Source of the DNA: Pirellulaceae bacterium
GTDB taxonomy: Bacteria; Planctomycetota; Planctomycetia; Pirellulales; Pirellulaceae
DNA length: 32,831 nt
Direction of reading: 5' to 3'
Assembly (NCBI GenBank): GCA_016784735.1
Contig: JADHUC010000106.1
Span: forward strand, 1 to 32,831
A model generated the notes under the pieces. That model saw nothing but the letters and a program-made list of their open reading frames with translations, was not told the DNA's origin and did no database searches. A program made the translations under genes and the position numbers. This document shows positions 32,033 through 32,831 of the stretch, piece by piece (position 1 is the stretch's first letter; each line of letters begins with the position of its first letter).

Positions 32033-32831
32033 ATGTCAGGAAGATCAATAAGACTGTTGGCAGTACTCGGCCCTGGAATTCTGGTCGCCGCTACGGGCGT
32101 CGGCGCGGGAGATCTGGCCACCGCCGCCTTTACCGGCGGCGAGCTTGGATTGGCGATCCTCTGGGCAGTAATCGTCGGCGCGTTTCTGAAGTTTGTCCTG
32201 AACGAAGGTCTGGCCCGCTGGCAACTGGCAACAGGAGAGACTCTGTTGGAGGGATGCGCCGAGCGGTTCGGTAGACCGATCATTTGGCTGTTCTTGTGCT
32301 ACCTGGCGGTCTGGAGCTTCCTGGTCGCGGCAGCGCTGATGGGCGCCGTGGGCGTCACCGGCCACGCGGTCTACCCGTTATTCGGGACGGAAGCCGTGAA
32401 TGCGAATAAGATCTTCTACGGAGTTTTGCACAGCGCGCTGGCCGTTGTCCTGGTGAACGTTGGCGGTTATCGCCTGTTTGGCAAGATCATGGGCGTGTGT
32501 ATCGGGATCATGTTCGTCGTTGTGGTCCTCACGGCCGTGGCGATGCGACCGCCGCTTGGCGAACTGGCGAGCGGACTTCTGTGGCCGGCGATTCCACAGA
32601 TCACATCCGAGGGCGTCTCCTGGACCGTTGCTTTGATGGGCGGAGTCGGCGGGACACTGACCGTCTTGTGCTATGGCTATTGGATCCGTGAAGAAGGGCG
32701 ACAGGGAATCGAGGATCTGAAAACCTGTCGGATCGATCTGGCGACCGGATACGTCATGACCGCCGTGTTTGGCTTGGCCATGGTCGTGATCGGAAGCTCG
32801 CTGGGACCGATGGAAGGCGGAGGGGCAAAGT
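32033..32831 (+). CDS. Nramp-family transporter, non-canonical metal site (C-terminus off the window)
   Basis: From ATG 32033 the frame is open for 266 codons to the right edge. It begins MSGRSIRLLAVLGPGILVAA, the first helix of Nramp proteins, followed by further helices (AILWAVIVGAFLKFVLNEGL, IIWLFLCYLAVWSFLVAAAL, CIGIMFVVVVLTAVAMRP). The helix-1 motif normally DPGN reads GAGD (24-27), and the helix-6 MPH region reads MGGVGGTL, so the standard Mn/Fe ligands are absent. Substrate is therefore not predicted; it may be a different cation. It is divergent from the PL26-like gene, sharing a 73-bp gap. No clear ribosome-binding site. Confidence 0.85.
   Translation, partial: MSGRSIRLLAVLGPGILVAATGVGAGDLATAAFTGGELGLAILWAVIVGAFLKFVLNEGLARWQLATGETLLEGCAERFGRPIIWLFLCYLAVWSFLVAAALMGAVGVTGHAVYPLFGTEAVNANKIFYGVLHSALAVVLVNVGGYRLFGKIMGVCIGIMFVVVVLTAVAMRPPLGELASGLLWPAIPQITSEGVSWTVALMGGVGGTLTVLCYGYWIREEGRQGIEDLKTCRIDLATGYVMTAVFGLAMVVIGSSLGPMEGGGAK

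Overview
The window looks like a chromosomal piece of a Planctomycetota bacterium, probably Pirellulales-like. That is an inference from moderately high GC, several very large secreted multi-domain carbohydrate-active proteins (LamG, CBM9-like, GH123-like and exo-rhamnogalacturonan-lyase-like modules), a Tat-exported Gfo/Idh/MocA protein, a sodium:solute symporter in a sugar operon, a UroD-like protein outside any haem cluster, and a SigK-like ECF sigma factor. No rRNA, tRNA, CRISPR array or complete insertion sequence was seen.

Layout. (i) 1-9576: three genes. A giant secreted protein runs off the left edge (minus strand, no stop in the window). A UroD-family protein (+) follows, and then a 1500-residue LamG/CBM9/glycosidase-like protein (minus). 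(ii) 9577-18373: a plus-strand block with the signature of a light/singlet-oxygen lipid-remodelling regulon: SOUL haem-binding protein, a 56-residue protein, FAD oxidoreductase, DUF1365, cyclopropane-fatty-acid-synthase-type methyltransferase, DUF1295, DUF2177 and a secreted fasciclin protein. An intrinsic terminator comes next, and then an ECF sigma factor, a 41-residue ORF and a B12-binding protein joined by ATGA overlaps. (iii) 18374-22020: a scarred region holding a decayed NAD(P)-binding/DUF2867 gene, an in-frame remnant of a PEP-utilising enzyme, an intact ABC exporter and a short fossil of a second B12-binding gene. (iv) 22021-31959: minus-strand carbohydrate utilisation genes. The clearest unit is a four-gene operon of PL26-like lyase, amidohydrolase, DapA-like aldolase and SSS transporter. 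(v) 32033 to the right edge: a partial Nramp-family transporter that lacks the canonical metal-site motifs.

Most interesting system. The B12-binding protein keeps the W-x9-EH signature and the HxxG cobalamin ligand of CarH/LitR photoreceptors but has no MerR DNA-binding domain. It is translationally coupled, through a 41-residue ORF, to an ECF sigma factor next to the lipid genes. In other bacteria those lipid genes are controlled by B12-light sensors (LitR) or by sigmaE-ChrR. The inference is a light-gated, cobalamin-based sigma/anti-sigma-type switch in place of a DNA-binding photoreceptor.

Two dispersed 90-bp palindromes (3801-3890 and 25944-26033) with a compensatory stem change show a repeat family that is maintained or spread as a hairpin.
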